Part shown: positions 8,274 through 16,351 of the stretch, in pieces
Layout: each line of letters opens with the position of its first letter
Position numbering within the stretch: the stretch's first letter is position 1
Assembly: GCA_023393165.1 (NCBI GenBank)
Contig: JAEWMJ010000018.1
Coordinates: 62,001-126,000 of the forward strand
Source: Bacillota bacterium
Lineage (GTDB): Bacteria; Bacillota; Clostridia; Christensenellales; Christensenellaceae
DNA length: 64,000 bases
Direction of reading: 5' to 3'
Made by a program: the position numbers and the translations under genes
The notes under the pieces: generated by a model
Database searches by the model: none
The model's input: the letters and a program-made list of their open reading frames with translations, nothing else
What the model was told of the DNA's origin: nothing

Positions 8274-9242
8274 ATGGATTTTTTTAAGTTGATCTCGCTG
8301 TTTGGCGGGCTCGGGCTTTTCTTGTACGGAATGAAGCTGATGTCGGACGGACTGGAAGCCGCAGCGGGCAAAAGGCTCAGAAAGGGACTGCAGGCGCTTG
8401 CCAAAAACCGGTTTTCCGCGATTGCCCTTGGAACTGGTATTACCGCCGCAATACACAGCTCAAGCGCCACAACGATTATTCTGATAGGGATGGTTAACGC
8501 AGGGCTGCTGTCTTTTTCACAGGCTATTTTTGTTGGAATGGGCGCAAACATCGGTACCACCGTGACGGCCCAGATGACAGCGTTTGACCTGACCGGCACC
8601 GCGCCCGTTATCCTTTTTTGCGGTATTGTAATGATGATTTTTTTCAAAAATCAGGGCGTTCGGCGCGTGGGACAGATCATCGGAGGTGTCGGTATTTTGT
8701 TTGTTGGCCTCCAGATCATGTCCGAGGCGGTAATTCCCCTGCGCGACTGGCAGCCGTTCCGTGAAATCTTATTTTCATTTTCGGATCCTATACAGGGTCT
8801 GCTGGCCGGATTGGCAGTAACTTGCGTTATACAGAGTTCAACAGCGACGATGGGCATACTGCAGGCCTGTGCGCTGCAGGGCCTAATAGGGCTGGATCAG
8901 GCCGTTTATGTTATATTGGGGCTTAATATCGGCACGTGTTTGACCGCAATTATTGCCAGCTTGGGCGGAAACAAGACCGCCAAAAGGACAGCCTTATCTT
9001 TTTTAGGGTTCAATATAATCGGCGTAGCAGCGTTCTTGCTGCTGCTTCCTTTATTTCCCGTGGCAGACTGGGTTGAATCATGGTCTCCGGGCGATCCCGT
9101 CCGGCAGATAGCAAACTTTCATACTTTTTTCAATATTGTAAATACGCTTCTTCTGATTGGCTGTCCGCAGTTATTGGTTAAAGTATCATATCTGATGATA
9201 CCAGGGGAGGATGAGAAAGAGAAATCGCTTATGCAGGTTTGA
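8274..9242 (+). CDS. Na+/phosphate cotransporter family protein (NptA/YjbB type, no PhoU tail)
   Basis: The ATG at 8274 follows GGGAGGG at 8269 and upstream bases. The 322-residue membrane protein contains the two inverted Na/Pi repeats of the PF02690 family: GLFLYGMKLMSDGLE..IHSSSATTIILIGMV..GANIGTTVTAQ and LAVTCVIQSSTATMGILQA..GLNIGTCLTAIIAS. The paired QSS(S/T)AT motifs form the substrate site in characterised members, which import phosphate with sodium. Many bacterial homologues carry a C-terminal PhoU-like domain; this one stops after the transmembrane core. Phosphate as substrate is inferred from the family. The very long upstream open frame seen from 7551 is antisense to uppP and is not coding. 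Confidence 0.88.
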   Translation: MDFFKLISLFGGLGLFLYGMKLMSDGLEAAAGKRLRKGLQALAKNRFSAIALGTGITAAIHSSSATTIILIGMVNAGLLSFSQAIFVGMGANIGTTVTAQMTAFDLTGTAPVILFCGIVMMIFFKNQGVRRVGQIIGGVGILFVGLQIMSEAVIPLRDWQPFREILFSFSDPIQGLLAGLAVTCVIQSSTATMGILQACALQGLIGLDQAVYVILGLNIGTCLTAIIASLGGNKTAKRTALSFLGFNIIGVAAFLLLLPLFPVADWVESWSPGDPVRQIANFHTFFNIVNTLLLIGCPQLLVKVSYLMIPGEDEKEKSLMQV

Positions 9243-9658
9243 AATGAAACGCCGCCATTAATAATAATTTTTTTTAAAAGTTTGTAGCGATACAGGCTTT
9301 TATTTTTATGATTAACGAAATGTAAGAATAAGTAATACAAGGAAAAAAACGAATATAATAATACAATGTGCCAGCAAGATTGTGAAATAAAAAACGAAAA
9401 ATAATTGAAATTTTCTAATAAAAATGATATAATTAAAAAAAATACTAATTTCTAAAGCATAACAATGTTAATAACTACTAATAACTAACAATACACCGCA
9501 TAACCCAATTAAAAATACATAACTTCAGTTTAAAAGCATAATTTATTTTACGTATCAGCAAAAAAAAGCATAAAAACTTTGAGAAAAAAATAACAAATCT
9601 AATCTATGTATTCTTTATAGTACATATCTATAAAAAATGAACAGGAGGTTAAATTGTT
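9243..9658. other. AT-rich promoter region before the hydrogenase operon
   Basis: The 415 bases hold no gene. They are strongly A-rich with several TAATAACTA-like tracts around 9470-9490. A near-consensus sigma-A promoter is present at 9405-9433, giving a leader of about 220 bases in which no known riboswitch was recognised. The hydrogenase ribosome binding site ACAGGAGG ends near 9648. Confidence 0.6.
9405..9433 (+). promoter_or_regulatory. Sigma-A promoter for the hydrogenase operon
   Basis: TTGAAA (9405-9410), exactly 17 bases, TATAAT (9428-9433). Confidence 0.7.
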
Positions 9659-10114
9659 ATGCATCCAGAGGAGATCATTAAAAAAAAGGGCAATACGCCT
9701 GATAAGCTTGTCAGCATACTGCTGGAGTACCAGAAATCCTGCGACAGAAATTATCTGACAGAAGAAGATCTTAAAACGATCGCGAAACTGATGAACCTTC
9801 CTGAAAGCCGGCTTTACAGTGTCGCAACATTCTATTCATTGCTTTCAACCACTCCAAGAGGAAAGCACGTTATCCAGTTGTGCAGGGATGTTCCCTGCTA
9901 TCTGGAGGGATCGTATAACGTAAAAAATGATCTTGAGAGGAAACTGAATATCAGCGTAGGAGAGACAACAAAGGATGGCCGTTTTTCACTTGAGTATTCC
10001 AGCTGCCTGGGGTATTGCGAAATCGCTCCGGTTATACGGATCGATGACAAGATATACGGAAATTTGACAAGCGAGAAGCTGTCCGAAATAATTGCGGAAT
10101 ACAGGAGGAAATAG
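9659..10114 (+). CDS. NuoE-like [2Fe-2S] subunit of NAD(P)-linked [FeFe]-hydrogenase
   Basis: A 151-residue thioredoxin-like ferredoxin. Its four cluster cysteines are visible as C75-x4-C80 (CRDVPC) and C116-x3-C120 (CLGYC), the NuoE/HndA pattern. The N-terminal helical part (YLTEEDLKTIAKLMNLPESRLYSVATFYSLL) is also typical of the family. In complex-I-like and hydrogenase assemblies this subunit sits beside the FMN subunit. It opens a tight operon: the NuoF-like gene begins 2 bases after its stop and the [FeFe] catalytic gene follows, so it is the small subunit of a soluble trimeric NAD(P)H-linked hydrogenase. Strong AGGAGG precedes the ATG. Confidence 0.92.
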   Translation: MHPEEIIKKKGNTPDKLVSILLEYQKSCDRNYLTEEDLKTIAKLMNLPESRLYSVATFYSLLSTTPRGKHVIQLCRDVPCYLEGSYNVKNDLERKLNISVGETTKDGRFSLEYSSCLGYCEIAPVIRIDDKIYGNLTSEKLSEIIAEYRRK

Positions 10115-10116
10115 CC

Positions 10117-11415
10117 ATGGAGGGAACGCTTACAAAAAAACTTTTGACTGAACGCTTCTTTAAGATTGATCCAATGGATATAGAAGACTATATCGCTTAT
10201 GACGGTTACTTCGCATTAAAAAAAGCGCTCCTGATGGCTCCTGAAGAGATCATAAGTGCTGTAAAATCTTCAGGACTGAGAGGAAGAGGAGGAGCAGCTT
10301 TTCCAATGGGAATTAAAATGGAAGCTGTGTTCATGGCCCAGGCTTCGGAAAAATTCTTGATATGCAATGCAGATGAAGGTGAACCCGGAAACTTTAAAGA
10401 TCGGTATCTGATGGAGAACGATCCGCACCAGTTGATAGAAGGAATGGTCATTTGCGCGTATACGGTTGGCGCTCAGAAAGGTTACCTTTTTGTCCGGGGC
10501 GAATATACAAAAGCATTCAATATACTCACCGTAGCATTGGAAACGGCATACGGCAAAGGATATTTAGGCCGTAACATTCTGGGTTCAGGATTCGATTTTG
10601 ATATCGAATTGTATCCGGGCGCAGGTTCTTACGTAAGCGGAGAAGAATTTGCGCTGATGGTCTGCATAGAAGGAAATCCGGCAAGGTCAACGTATAAGCC
10701 GCCGTTTCCGACTTCGGAAGGGCTTTTTAACAAACCGACTCAAATAAACAATGTGGAAACTTTTTCGAATATCCCCCATATCATTCAAAACGGGCCTGAA
10801 GCGTTTGCCAAAATAGGAACGGAATCGTCAAAAGGTACAAAATTGGTGTCGTTGAGCGGAAATGTTCAGAATAAGGGACTTTATGAAGTCCCCTTCGGCA
10901 TAACGATTCGGGATATTATTGAAAAATTGGGAGGCGGCGTTCCCGATGGAAGAAAGGTCAAACTGGTGCAGCTTGGCGGAGCATCCGGGCCTTGCATTCC
11001 GGCTTCGCTGCTTGACCTGCGGCTGGATTACAAAGATATGGCGGCGCAGGAGCTTACCTTTGGATCCGGAGCGGTGATCGTAATGGATGAGAGGGCCGAT
11101 GTTCTTGATATATTAAAACGGACGCTTGAATTTTTTAACCATGAATCCTGTGGAAAATGTACGCCTTGCCGGGAAGGAATTCTGCATATGCTGATTATAC
11201 TGGAACGGTTTATTGAGAACAATGCAACGGAAGACGATTTAAAATTGCTGAAAACGCTGATCAGTACCATCGGCTTAACATCTATCTGCGGTCTGGGCCA
11301 GGCGGCTCCCACTGCGGTAAATTCCGCTTTGAAATACTTTAGGGAGGAATTTACTTCCAAGATCAATAAACATTTTCAGCGGACAGCGTTAGGAGGTTAT
11401 TATGAGTCTTATTAA
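10117..11415 (+). CDS. NuoF-like FMN/NAD(P)-binding hydrogenase subunit, short form
   Basis: This subunit carries the FMN and nucleotide sites where NAD(P)H exchanges electrons with the hydrogenase. GLRGRGGAAFPMGIK (about residues 53-67) is the glycine-rich nucleotide motif. A [4Fe-4S] site is formed by CGKCTPC near residue 345 plus a cysteine near residue 392 (TSICGLGQ). At 432 residues it matches complex I NuoF. It lacks both the N-terminal [2Fe-2S] domain and the C-terminal 2x[4Fe-4S] ferredoxin domain found in HydB/HndC subunits of electron-bifurcating hydrogenases. That points to a simple NADH-linked enzyme or an altered bifurcation scheme. Strong AGGAGG before the ATG; its end overlaps the next gene start by 14 bases. 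Confidence 0.92.
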   Translation: MEGTLTKKLLTERFFKIDPMDIEDYIAYDGYFALKKALLMAPEEIISAVKSSGLRGRGGAAFPMGIKMEAVFMAQASEKFLICNADEGEPGNFKDRYLMENDPHQLIEGMVICAYTVGAQKGYLFVRGEYTKAFNILTVALETAYGKGYLGRNILGSGFDFDIELYPGAGSYVSGEEFALMVCIEGNPARSTYKPPFPTSEGLFNKPTQINNVETFSNIPHIIQNGPEAFAKIGTESSKGTKLVSLSGNVQNKGLYEVPFGITIRDIIEKLGGGVPDGRKVKLVQLGGASGPCIPASLLDLRLDYKDMAAQELTFGSGAVIVMDERADVLDILKRTLEFFNHESCGKCTPCREGILHMLIILERFIENNATEDDLKLLKTLISTIGLTSICGLGQAAPTAVNSALKYFREEFTSKINKHFQRTALGGYYESY

Positions 11416-13132
11416 AATTAAAATCAACAACCGGGAGATAGAAACGGAAAAAGGAACGCTGATACTTGACGCGGCAAAACAAATAGGCATAGACATCCCT
11501 ACGCTGTGTTATCATCCTAATCAGGATATTAAGGCAAACTGCCGCGTATGCGCAGTTGAAGTGGAAGGCATGAAGACGCTGCAAACCGCATGTTCCACTC
11601 CTGTTTGCGACGGAATGGTGATTAAAACAAATTCCGAGAAAGTGCGGGAAGCACGGAAAGTAAATGTTGAACTGCTGCTTGCCAACCATAACATGAGCTG
11701 TACCACATGCATCAGAAACGGAAACTGTTCCCTGCAGAAAATTGCCGCTGAACTTGGCATCCGGGAAAACCGGTTTGAAAATGTAATGGTACGTCAGGAG
11801 ATTGACGATTCCAGTCCATCTATAGTGCGGAACCAGAACAAATGCATCAAATGCGGCAGATGCATTCAGGTTTGCGACAGCGTACAGGGGCTGCGGATAC
11901 TTGATTATACGGGCAGGAGCAACACCAGCGAGGTAAAACCTGCGTTCGGCAAATATTTAAACGATGTGTCTTGTGTGGCGTGTGGTCAGTGCTCTGCCCT
12001 TTGTCCGGTCGCTGCGATCACCGAGAAAGAGGATATTGAGCGGGTTTGGGACGCAATCAATGATTCTGATAAGTTTGTGATTGTGCAGACAGCGCCGGCA
12101 GTTCGCGTATCCATCGGCGAGGAATTCGGCATGGGACCGGGAAGTATAGTTACAGGAAAACTGGTTGCGGCTCTTAAGTCGCTCGGTTTTGACCGTGTGT
12201 ACGATACCGATTTTACAGCAGACCTGACGATTATAGAGGAAGGGCACGAACTTTTGAAAAGAATGAAAGAAGGCGGTACGCTTCCTATGTTTACGTCCTG
12301 CAGTCCCGGTTGGATCAACTTTATTGAAAAGTATTATGCTGAACTCATCCCGCACTTATCCACCTGTAAGTCGCCCCAGCAGATGTTTGGCGCTCTGTCC
12401 AAAGGGTATCTGCCTCAGAAAATCAGTAAAAGACCGCAGGAGGTTTTCAGCGTATCTATTATGCCGTGTACCGCAAAAAAATACGAAGCGCAGAGAAAAG
12501 AAATGCGGGTATTTGAGGACTATCCGGATGTGGACGCGGTGCTGACAACACGGGAACTGTCAAGGATGCTCCGGCAAGCTGGTGTGGATTTTTCCGGGCT
12601 TGAAGAGGAGGATTATGACGTGCCGTTTGGTATATCCACAGGAGCCGCGGTAATATTCGGGGCAACCGGAGGAGTAATGGAAGCCGCACTCAGGACTGTA
12701 TATGAAGTAGTTACCGGAAAAGCACTCAAAAATATCGATTTTAAGGATATACGCGGTCTTGAGGGAATCAAGGAGGCAGAAATTGATCTGGATGGGACAC
12801 CGATAAAAGTAATGGCGGTTCACACCTTGTCAAAAGCGCGGGTTGTAATGGAAATGCTCAAGGCAGGCGAATTGAAGGACTACACGTTCATTGAAGTCAT
12901 GTGCTGCCCCGGTGGCTGTATAGGCGGCGGCGGGCAGCCTTATGGGGTAACGGATGATCTGCGTCAGCGTAGGATCGATGCGATCTATAAAGCAGATAAA
13001 AAGTTATTCGTCCGTAAATCCCATGAAAATCCGGCTATCAAAAAACTGTATAAGGACTTTTTGATAGAACCGCTTGGTGAAAAATCACATTATTTACTGC
13101 ATACAGAGTATTTTGAAAGAAAGAAGTTTTAA
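11402..13132 (+). CDS. hydA: [FeFe]-hydrogenase catalytic subunit (M3 type)
   Basis: Reversible H2 oxidation/proton reduction at an H-cluster in the cytosol. Domains in order: [2Fe-2S] ferredoxin with Cys36/47/50/64; a His96-Cys100/103/109 [4Fe-4S] site; two ferredoxin [4Fe-4S] sites (148/151/154/158 and 191/194/197/201); and the H domain. The H-cluster ligands are Cys300 (motif L1, TSCSPGW), Cys356 (L2, MPCTAKK), Cys502 and Cys506 (L3, EVMCCPGGCIGGGGQP). Two deviations from the clostridial CpI pattern stand out: Ser301 replaces the second cysteine of TSCCPGW, the proton-relay residue, and Cys501 replaces an alanine. The 576-residue length and modular layout match subunits partnered with NuoE/NuoF homologues. 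GGAGG lies upstream of the ATG, and the start overlaps the preceding gene. Maturases HydEFG are not in the window. Confidence 0.95.
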   Translation: MSLIKIKINNREIETEKGTLILDAAKQIGIDIPTLCYHPNQDIKANCRVCAVEVEGMKTLQTACSTPVCDGMVIKTNSEKVREARKVNVELLLANHNMSCTTCIRNGNCSLQKIAAELGIRENRFENVMVRQEIDDSSPSIVRNQNKCIKCGRCIQVCDSVQGLRILDYTGRSNTSEVKPAFGKYLNDVSCVACGQCSALCPVAAITEKEDIERVWDAINDSDKFVIVQTAPAVRVSIGEEFGMGPGSIVTGKLVAALKSLGFDRVYDTDFTADLTIIEEGHELLKRMKEGGTLPMFTSCSPGWINFIEKYYAELIPHLSTCKSPQQMFGALSKGYLPQKISKRPQEVFSVSIMPCTAKKYEAQRKEMRVFEDYPDVDAVLTTRELSRMLRQAGVDFSGLEEEDYDVPFGISTGAAVIFGATGGVMEAALRTVYEVVTGKALKNIDFKDIRGLEGIKEAEIDLDGTPIKVMAVHTLSKARVVMEMLKAGELKDYTFIEVMCCPGGCIGGGGQPYGVTDDLRQRRIDAIYKADKKLFVRKSHENPAIKKLYKDFLIEPLGEKSHYLLHTEYFERKKF

Positions 13133-13164
13133 AATAAAACCGGTTGAAAAGGGAGGGAAAGACT

Positions 13165-13503
13165 ATGACGCAGAAAGAGATTATTAGGCTGGAGACTCAG
13201 GATTTCGACCAGTTTATACGGGGAACAGATCTGCCCGTACTGGTGGAACTGATCGATCCGCAGATCGCGCAATGCAAGGCTGTTGATTTTATTATGGAAA
13301 AACTGAATAAGGAGCTGCAGGGAAAGGTAAAGATATGCAGGATCAATGTTTATATGCAGGCCGAGTTGGTGAACAGATACAAGGTCCACGCCATTCCGGC
13401 AGTGTTGGTTTTTGCAAAATGGAACCTGATACGGGTCATTGAAGGGCTTAAGAGTCAGGCGGAATATATGCAGGCGGCGGAGGAAGCATGCAGTGTGGGC
13501 TGA
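13165..13503 (+). CDS. Thioredoxin-fold protein lacking the CxxC active site
   Basis: The ATG at 13165 has GGGAGG at 13151-13156. The 112-residue product follows the thioredoxin fold: PVLVELIDPQIAQCKAVDFIMEKL aligns to the PVLVDFWAPWCGPCK helix, and HAIPAVLVF carries the cis-proline. The WCGPC motif has become QIAQC, so the nucleophilic cysteine is lost and only the second remains; normal disulfide exchange is not possible. It begins 33 bases after the hydrogenase gene and ends just before a terminator, so it is the last gene of the hydrogenase operon. A structural or regulatory role beside the hydrogenase is a guess; the placement is clear. Confidence 0.8.
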   Translation: MTQKEIIRLETQDFDQFIRGTDLPVLVELIDPQIAQCKAVDFIMEKLNKELQGKVKICRINVYMQAELVNRYKVHAIPAVLVFAKWNLIRVIEGLKSQAEYMQAAEEACSVG

Positions 13504-13566
13504 TTATTTTTATAAAAACAAATAGAAAGCGTAAATTGCGGCCCAAAGAAGAGTTTATATTACCGG

Positions 13567-13619
13567 AAGCCGTATGATTCCCGGAGCAGCCAAAAGGGGA
13601 TAATACGGCTTATTTTATT
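13567..13619 (+). terminator. Candidate terminator of the hydrogenase operon
   Basis: AAGCCGTAT (13567-13575) pairs with ATACGGCTT (13603-13611) across a 27-base loop, followed by TATTTTATTA. Confidence 0.5.
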
Positions 13620-13710
13620 ATACTTCAATCCTGCAGCATGCCCTGAGAATACACCTGACAGGAAGTATTATTTTATTTATCGGAAACGCGATGGGATGGC
13701 AATTGAACGG

Positions 13711-13739
13711 TTGCAAGCATATAAAATACCATGTAAATA
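13711..13739 (+). promoter_or_regulatory. Sigma-A-like promoter for the SDR gene
   Basis: TTGCAA (13711-13716), 17 bases, TAAATA (13734-13739), 20 bases before the SDR start. Confidence 0.45.
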
Positions 13740-13758
13740 ATATGAAGGAGGGGTATTT

Positions 13759-14556
13759 ATGAAGGCTTTCGTTACGGGAGCCTCTTCCGGAATAGGATAT
13801 GAGATTGCAAAATACTTAAGCGAATTGGGTTATGATATCATAGCCGTCGCAAGACACAGGGAGGGCCTGGACAGACTAAGAAAAGAAGCAAAAACACTGG
13901 TGGAAACATACGGCGTGGATCTTTCCAGTGAGAAAAACTGTATAGATCTTTTTAACCGCATCGGGAATTACGATATAGATGTTGTGGTGAATGACGCCGG
14001 GTCCGGAGTTTATGGGAAATTTGATGAAACCGATTTGGAAAAGGAACTCCAAATGATTCGAACAAATATATCCGCCCTGCATATTCTAACCAAACTGTTC
14101 CTGGCAAAAATGGTGAGGGCGGACAAAGGGTATATTATGAACGTTTCCTCCCTTGCCGGTTTCATGCCAGGTCCCCGGATGGCGGCTTATTTTGCCACGA
14201 AGGCCTATGTAACACGCCTGACACAGGCGGTTCAGCAGGAACTTGCAGAGAAACACTCCAAAGTTCATGTTTGCGTGTTGTGTCCGACGGCGGTCGGTAC
14301 TAATTTTGAAAACATAGCGGGCGTAAAGTTTGGCGTTCCGCAACAGTGCCCGGATTATGTTGCGAAATATGCAGTGGATGCTATGTTTCAGAAAAAAAAG
14401 ATGATATTGCCCGGATGCGGCGCAAAAGCTGCCAAAAATTTAAGCAAGATCCTGCCGGATTCGCTGAACGCCAGGGTAGCCAGCGCAATGATGCACGCAG
14501 AAGATGAGAAAGAAGTAAAAAGGGTAGATTATATCTCTGCATTCAGTATTATATAA
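13759..14556 (+). CDS. Short-chain dehydrogenase/reductase (265 aa)
   Basis: A classical SDR, an NAD(P)-dependent cytosolic oxidoreductase. The Rossmann motif TGASSGIG is at residues 6-13, NDAG near 79, the catalytic Ser in MNVSSLAG near 134, and Tyr/Lys in YFATK near 148-152. ARHREGL after beta-2 suggests NADP preference because of the Arg. Length is slightly above the 250-residue norm owing to a C-terminal extension. A very good AAGGAGGGG site precedes the ATG. It is followed by a strong terminator, so it is monocistronic. The substrate is unknown. Confidence 0.9.
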   Translation: MKAFVTGASSGIGYEIAKYLSELGYDIIAVARHREGLDRLRKEAKTLVETYGVDLSSEKNCIDLFNRIGNYDIDVVVNDAGSGVYGKFDETDLEKELQMIRTNISALHILTKLFLAKMVRADKGYIMNVSSLAGFMPGPRMAAYFATKAYVTRLTQAVQQELAEKHSKVHVCVLCPTAVGTNFENIAGVKFGVPQQCPDYVAKYAVDAMFQKKKMILPGCGAKAAKNLSKILPDSLNARVASAMMHAEDEKEVKRVDYISAFSII

Positions 14557-14580
14557 CTGCTGACATTTATTTTACGGTAG

Positions 14581-14615
14581 CCGTATCAGCTCTGGCGTCT
14601 TGATACGGTTTTTTT
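14581..14615 (+). terminator. Terminator after the SDR gene
   Basis: CCGTATCA (14581-14588) pairs with TGATACGG (14601-14608), followed by seven T. Confidence 0.85.
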
Positions 14616-14714
14616 ATGAAAAGTATTAAAAAACTGTCCCCGACTTGTTATAATTTAGTAAAAGAATTTCAAATATCAACCGGAATTTTCCGGCGTCAGG
14701 AGGTATTTTTTCAA

Positions 14715-15230
14715 ATGGATGTTTTATCAGCCCTGGAGAGCCGCAGAAGCATCAGGCGGTACAGTGCAAAACCGGTGGAAAAAGAAAAGCTGAATAAAGT
14801 ATTGGAAGCGGCCAGGATTTCGCCTTCGGCCAGCAACCAGCAAAATTGGAAGTTTATTGTCGTGCGCGACCCATTGAAGCGTGAAAAACTTACGAAAGCT
14901 ACCTTTGGCCAGACATTTGTGGGGCAGGCTCCGGTGATACTGGCAGCATGCGGTACAGACCCTGAAAGCGTGATGAAGTGCGGGCAGCACAGGTATACGG
15001 TTGATCTTTCTATTGCTACGGCATATATGATTTTGGAGGCGCACGAGCAGGGGCTGGGGACCTGCTGGCTTGGAAGGTTTGACGAGAAGACGGTGAAAGA
15101 TATCCTGGGGATCCCGGATCACGTGCGGGTGGTAGCCATGACGCCCCTTGGGTATCCGGATGAATCTCCAGAGGCGAAACCGAGAAAGACACTGGATGAG
15201 ATTGCATGTTTTGACGCATATAAAGAATGA
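14715..15230 (+). CDS. Nitroreductase-family FMN oxidoreductase (171 aa)
   Basis: The ATG at 14715 has CAGGAGG at 14695-14701; an in-frame extension to 14616 lies before that site and partly in the preceding terminator. The compact nitroreductase fold is shown by RRSIRRYSAKPVEKEKL at the N-terminus (FMN phosphate contacts), SASNQQNWKFIVV around residue 37, and the GLGTCWLGRFDE and TPLGYPDESP segments. At 171 residues it is of the short, ferredoxin-free clostridial type. Such enzymes use NAD(P)H to reduce nitro compounds, quinones or flavins, but the physiological substrate is unknown. It has its own terminator. Confidence 0.9.
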   Translation: MDVLSALESRRSIRRYSAKPVEKEKLNKVLEAARISPSASNQQNWKFIVVRDPLKREKLTKATFGQTFVGQAPVILAACGTDPESVMKCGQHRYTVDLSIATAYMILEAHEQGLGTCWLGRFDEKTVKDILGIPDHVRVVAMTPLGYPDESPEAKPRKTLDEIACFDAYKE

Positions 15231-15294
15231 TTTTCGCAACCTCAAACAGTAAATCTTAACCGGTGAATCATTAGAACTTTTTCCATTTAATCCG

Positions 15295-15319
15295 GAGATG
15301 CGGGAGCATCTCTTTTTTT
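15295..15319 (+). terminator. Terminator after the nitroreductase gene
   Basis: GAGATGC (15295-15301), loop GGGA, GCATCTC (15306-15312), seven T. Confidence 0.88.
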
Positions 15320-15347
15320 GCTTTAAAGCATTTTTCTTTCCCGCTGA

Positions 15348-15384
15348 AAGTTGACGATAACTGACACATTTTACGTGCTATTCT
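15348..15384 (+). promoter_or_regulatory. Shared 17-bp box (copy 1) with -10-like hexamer, upstream of ankyrin-like gene
   Basis: AAAGTTGACGATAACTG at 15347-15363, then TATTCT at 15379-15384, 22 bases after the TTGACG core. The same 17-mer recurs at about 36792 and 49459 with a TAnnnT hexamer at the same distance. It contains the imperfect dyad AGTTnnCGnnAACT. Start of transcription near 15391 would fit the ribosome binding site at 15399. Confidence 0.65.
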
Positions 15385-15409
15385 GTTGAAAAACAAAAAG
15401 GAAGACTGG

Positions 15410-15667
15410 TTGAAGAAACGCTATTATGAAGAAAGCAAAGCTGGACGATCCAGCATGGCGGGGTTTGACGATAGCGATGAATTTAATGAGGCATGGAATA
15501 ATCTCATGCATGAAAAATACCTGGAGAGGATCGGGTTGCTTTTAAAATACAAAGCCAACCCTACGATTAAAAACGCACAAGGGAAAAGTGCCTATGATAT
15601 CGCAAATGAAAAAGGGTTTGAGGATATTGTCAGGCTGTTTGACGAAGCGGGATATAAAAACGGGTAA
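15410..15667 (+). CDS. Small ankyrin-repeat-like protein (85 aa)
   Basis: The start is taken as TTG at 15410, 5 bases after GGAAG (15400-15404); the longer frame to TTG at 15386 would start at or before the predicted transcription start. The C-terminal half matches one ankyrin unit: LLLKYKANPTIKNAQGKSAYDIANEKG, followed by FEDIVRLFDEAG. The N-terminal part is charged (EESKAGRSSMAGFDDSDEFNEAWNN). Single-ankyrin small proteins of this kind often occur as immunity or antitoxin partners; that role is only suggested here by the promoter box it shares with the tail and toxin loci. No toxin gene is adjacent. Confidence 0.6.
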   Translation: MKKRYYEESKAGRSSMAGFDDSDEFNEAWNNLMHEKYLERIGLLLKYKANPTIKNAQGKSAYDIANEKGFEDIVRLFDEAGYKNG

Positions 15668-15849
15668 CCGCTTTTTTATGCAACCAACGGTTTTCAAACA
15701 CTGCTGAAAAATCTTTGAATAACTGTATTCATTTGAGCATGTACGGGGATTTGGCAGCTCCGTTATAAGCGGAAATACCTTGCTCAGGAATTTTCCTGCG
15801 CATCCCCAATCAGTATTTACATCATAAGTGACAATGCGGATTTAAAAAG

Positions 15850-16128
15850 TTACCAGCATCCGCAGCCGCCTCCGCAGCCAAAGCCTAAACCGCCGCAACT
15901 GCCCCAGCCCAAGCCACCGCAGCTGCCCCAGCCTAATCCACCGCATCCGCAGCCTAATCCGCCGAAACCCAGACCTCCGCAGCCTAATCCGCCGAAGCCC
16001 AAGCCACCGCAGCCGCCCAAGCCCAGACCTCCGCAACCAAGACCGCCGAAGCCTAATCCACCGCAGCCACAGCCACAACCACAGCCGCCAAATCCTCCGA
16101 GTCCGCCGAGCAACCAATCAAATAACAT
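15850..16128 (-). CDS. Gly/Cys-repeat small protein (92 aa)
   Basis: A minus-strand gene with an ideal AAAGGAGG site (16137-16143) 8 bases before the ATG. After MLFDWLLGGLGGFGG the rest is a repeat of GGLGxGG and GCGCG units, ending GGGCGCW; glycine is over half of the residues and cysteine well over ten. There is no signal peptide or known domain. Such periodic Gly-Leu-Gly/Cys sequences could form a cross-linked structural polymer, for instance in the spore coat, or a metal-binding tail; neither is shown. The DNA is locally far richer in GC than its surroundings and consists of near-identical 18- to 21-base units. The opposite strand is open as a PxP-rich frame but has no start site. Confidence 0.72.
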   Translation of the reverse strand: MLFDWLLGGLGGFGGCGCGCGCGGLGFGGLGCGGLGLGGCGGLGFGGLGCGGLGFGGLGCGCGGLGWGSCGGLGWGSCGGLGFGCGGGCGCW

Positions 16129-16272
16129 GGATAATACCTCCTTTTTTTTCTTTTTCCTTCATATATAGTATTCACATATGGAATGCTTGGTTAATATACT
16201 CGTACGAAAATAATAAAATTATTTTCTTTTTTGTTGATTAGTGCTTAAAATTTAAAAATTTTGTCAGGGTTG

Positions 16273-16301
16273 TTTACATTCATGGTTTAACTGGTTAAAA
16301 T
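16273..16301 (+). promoter_or_regulatory. Sigma-A-like promoter for the MFS gene
   Basis: TTTACA (16273-16278), 17 bases, TAAAAT (16296-16301), 50 bases before the ATG. Confidence 0.6.
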
Positions 16302-16351
16302 GATTCTAATTGACATAGGATAGATAAAAAGATCGCAGGAAGGCAAAAAGG

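Noticed and set aside
15845..16150. Plus-strand proline-rich (PxP) frame
   Set aside because: No start codon or ribosome binding site; it mirrors the Gly/Cys gene, which has both.
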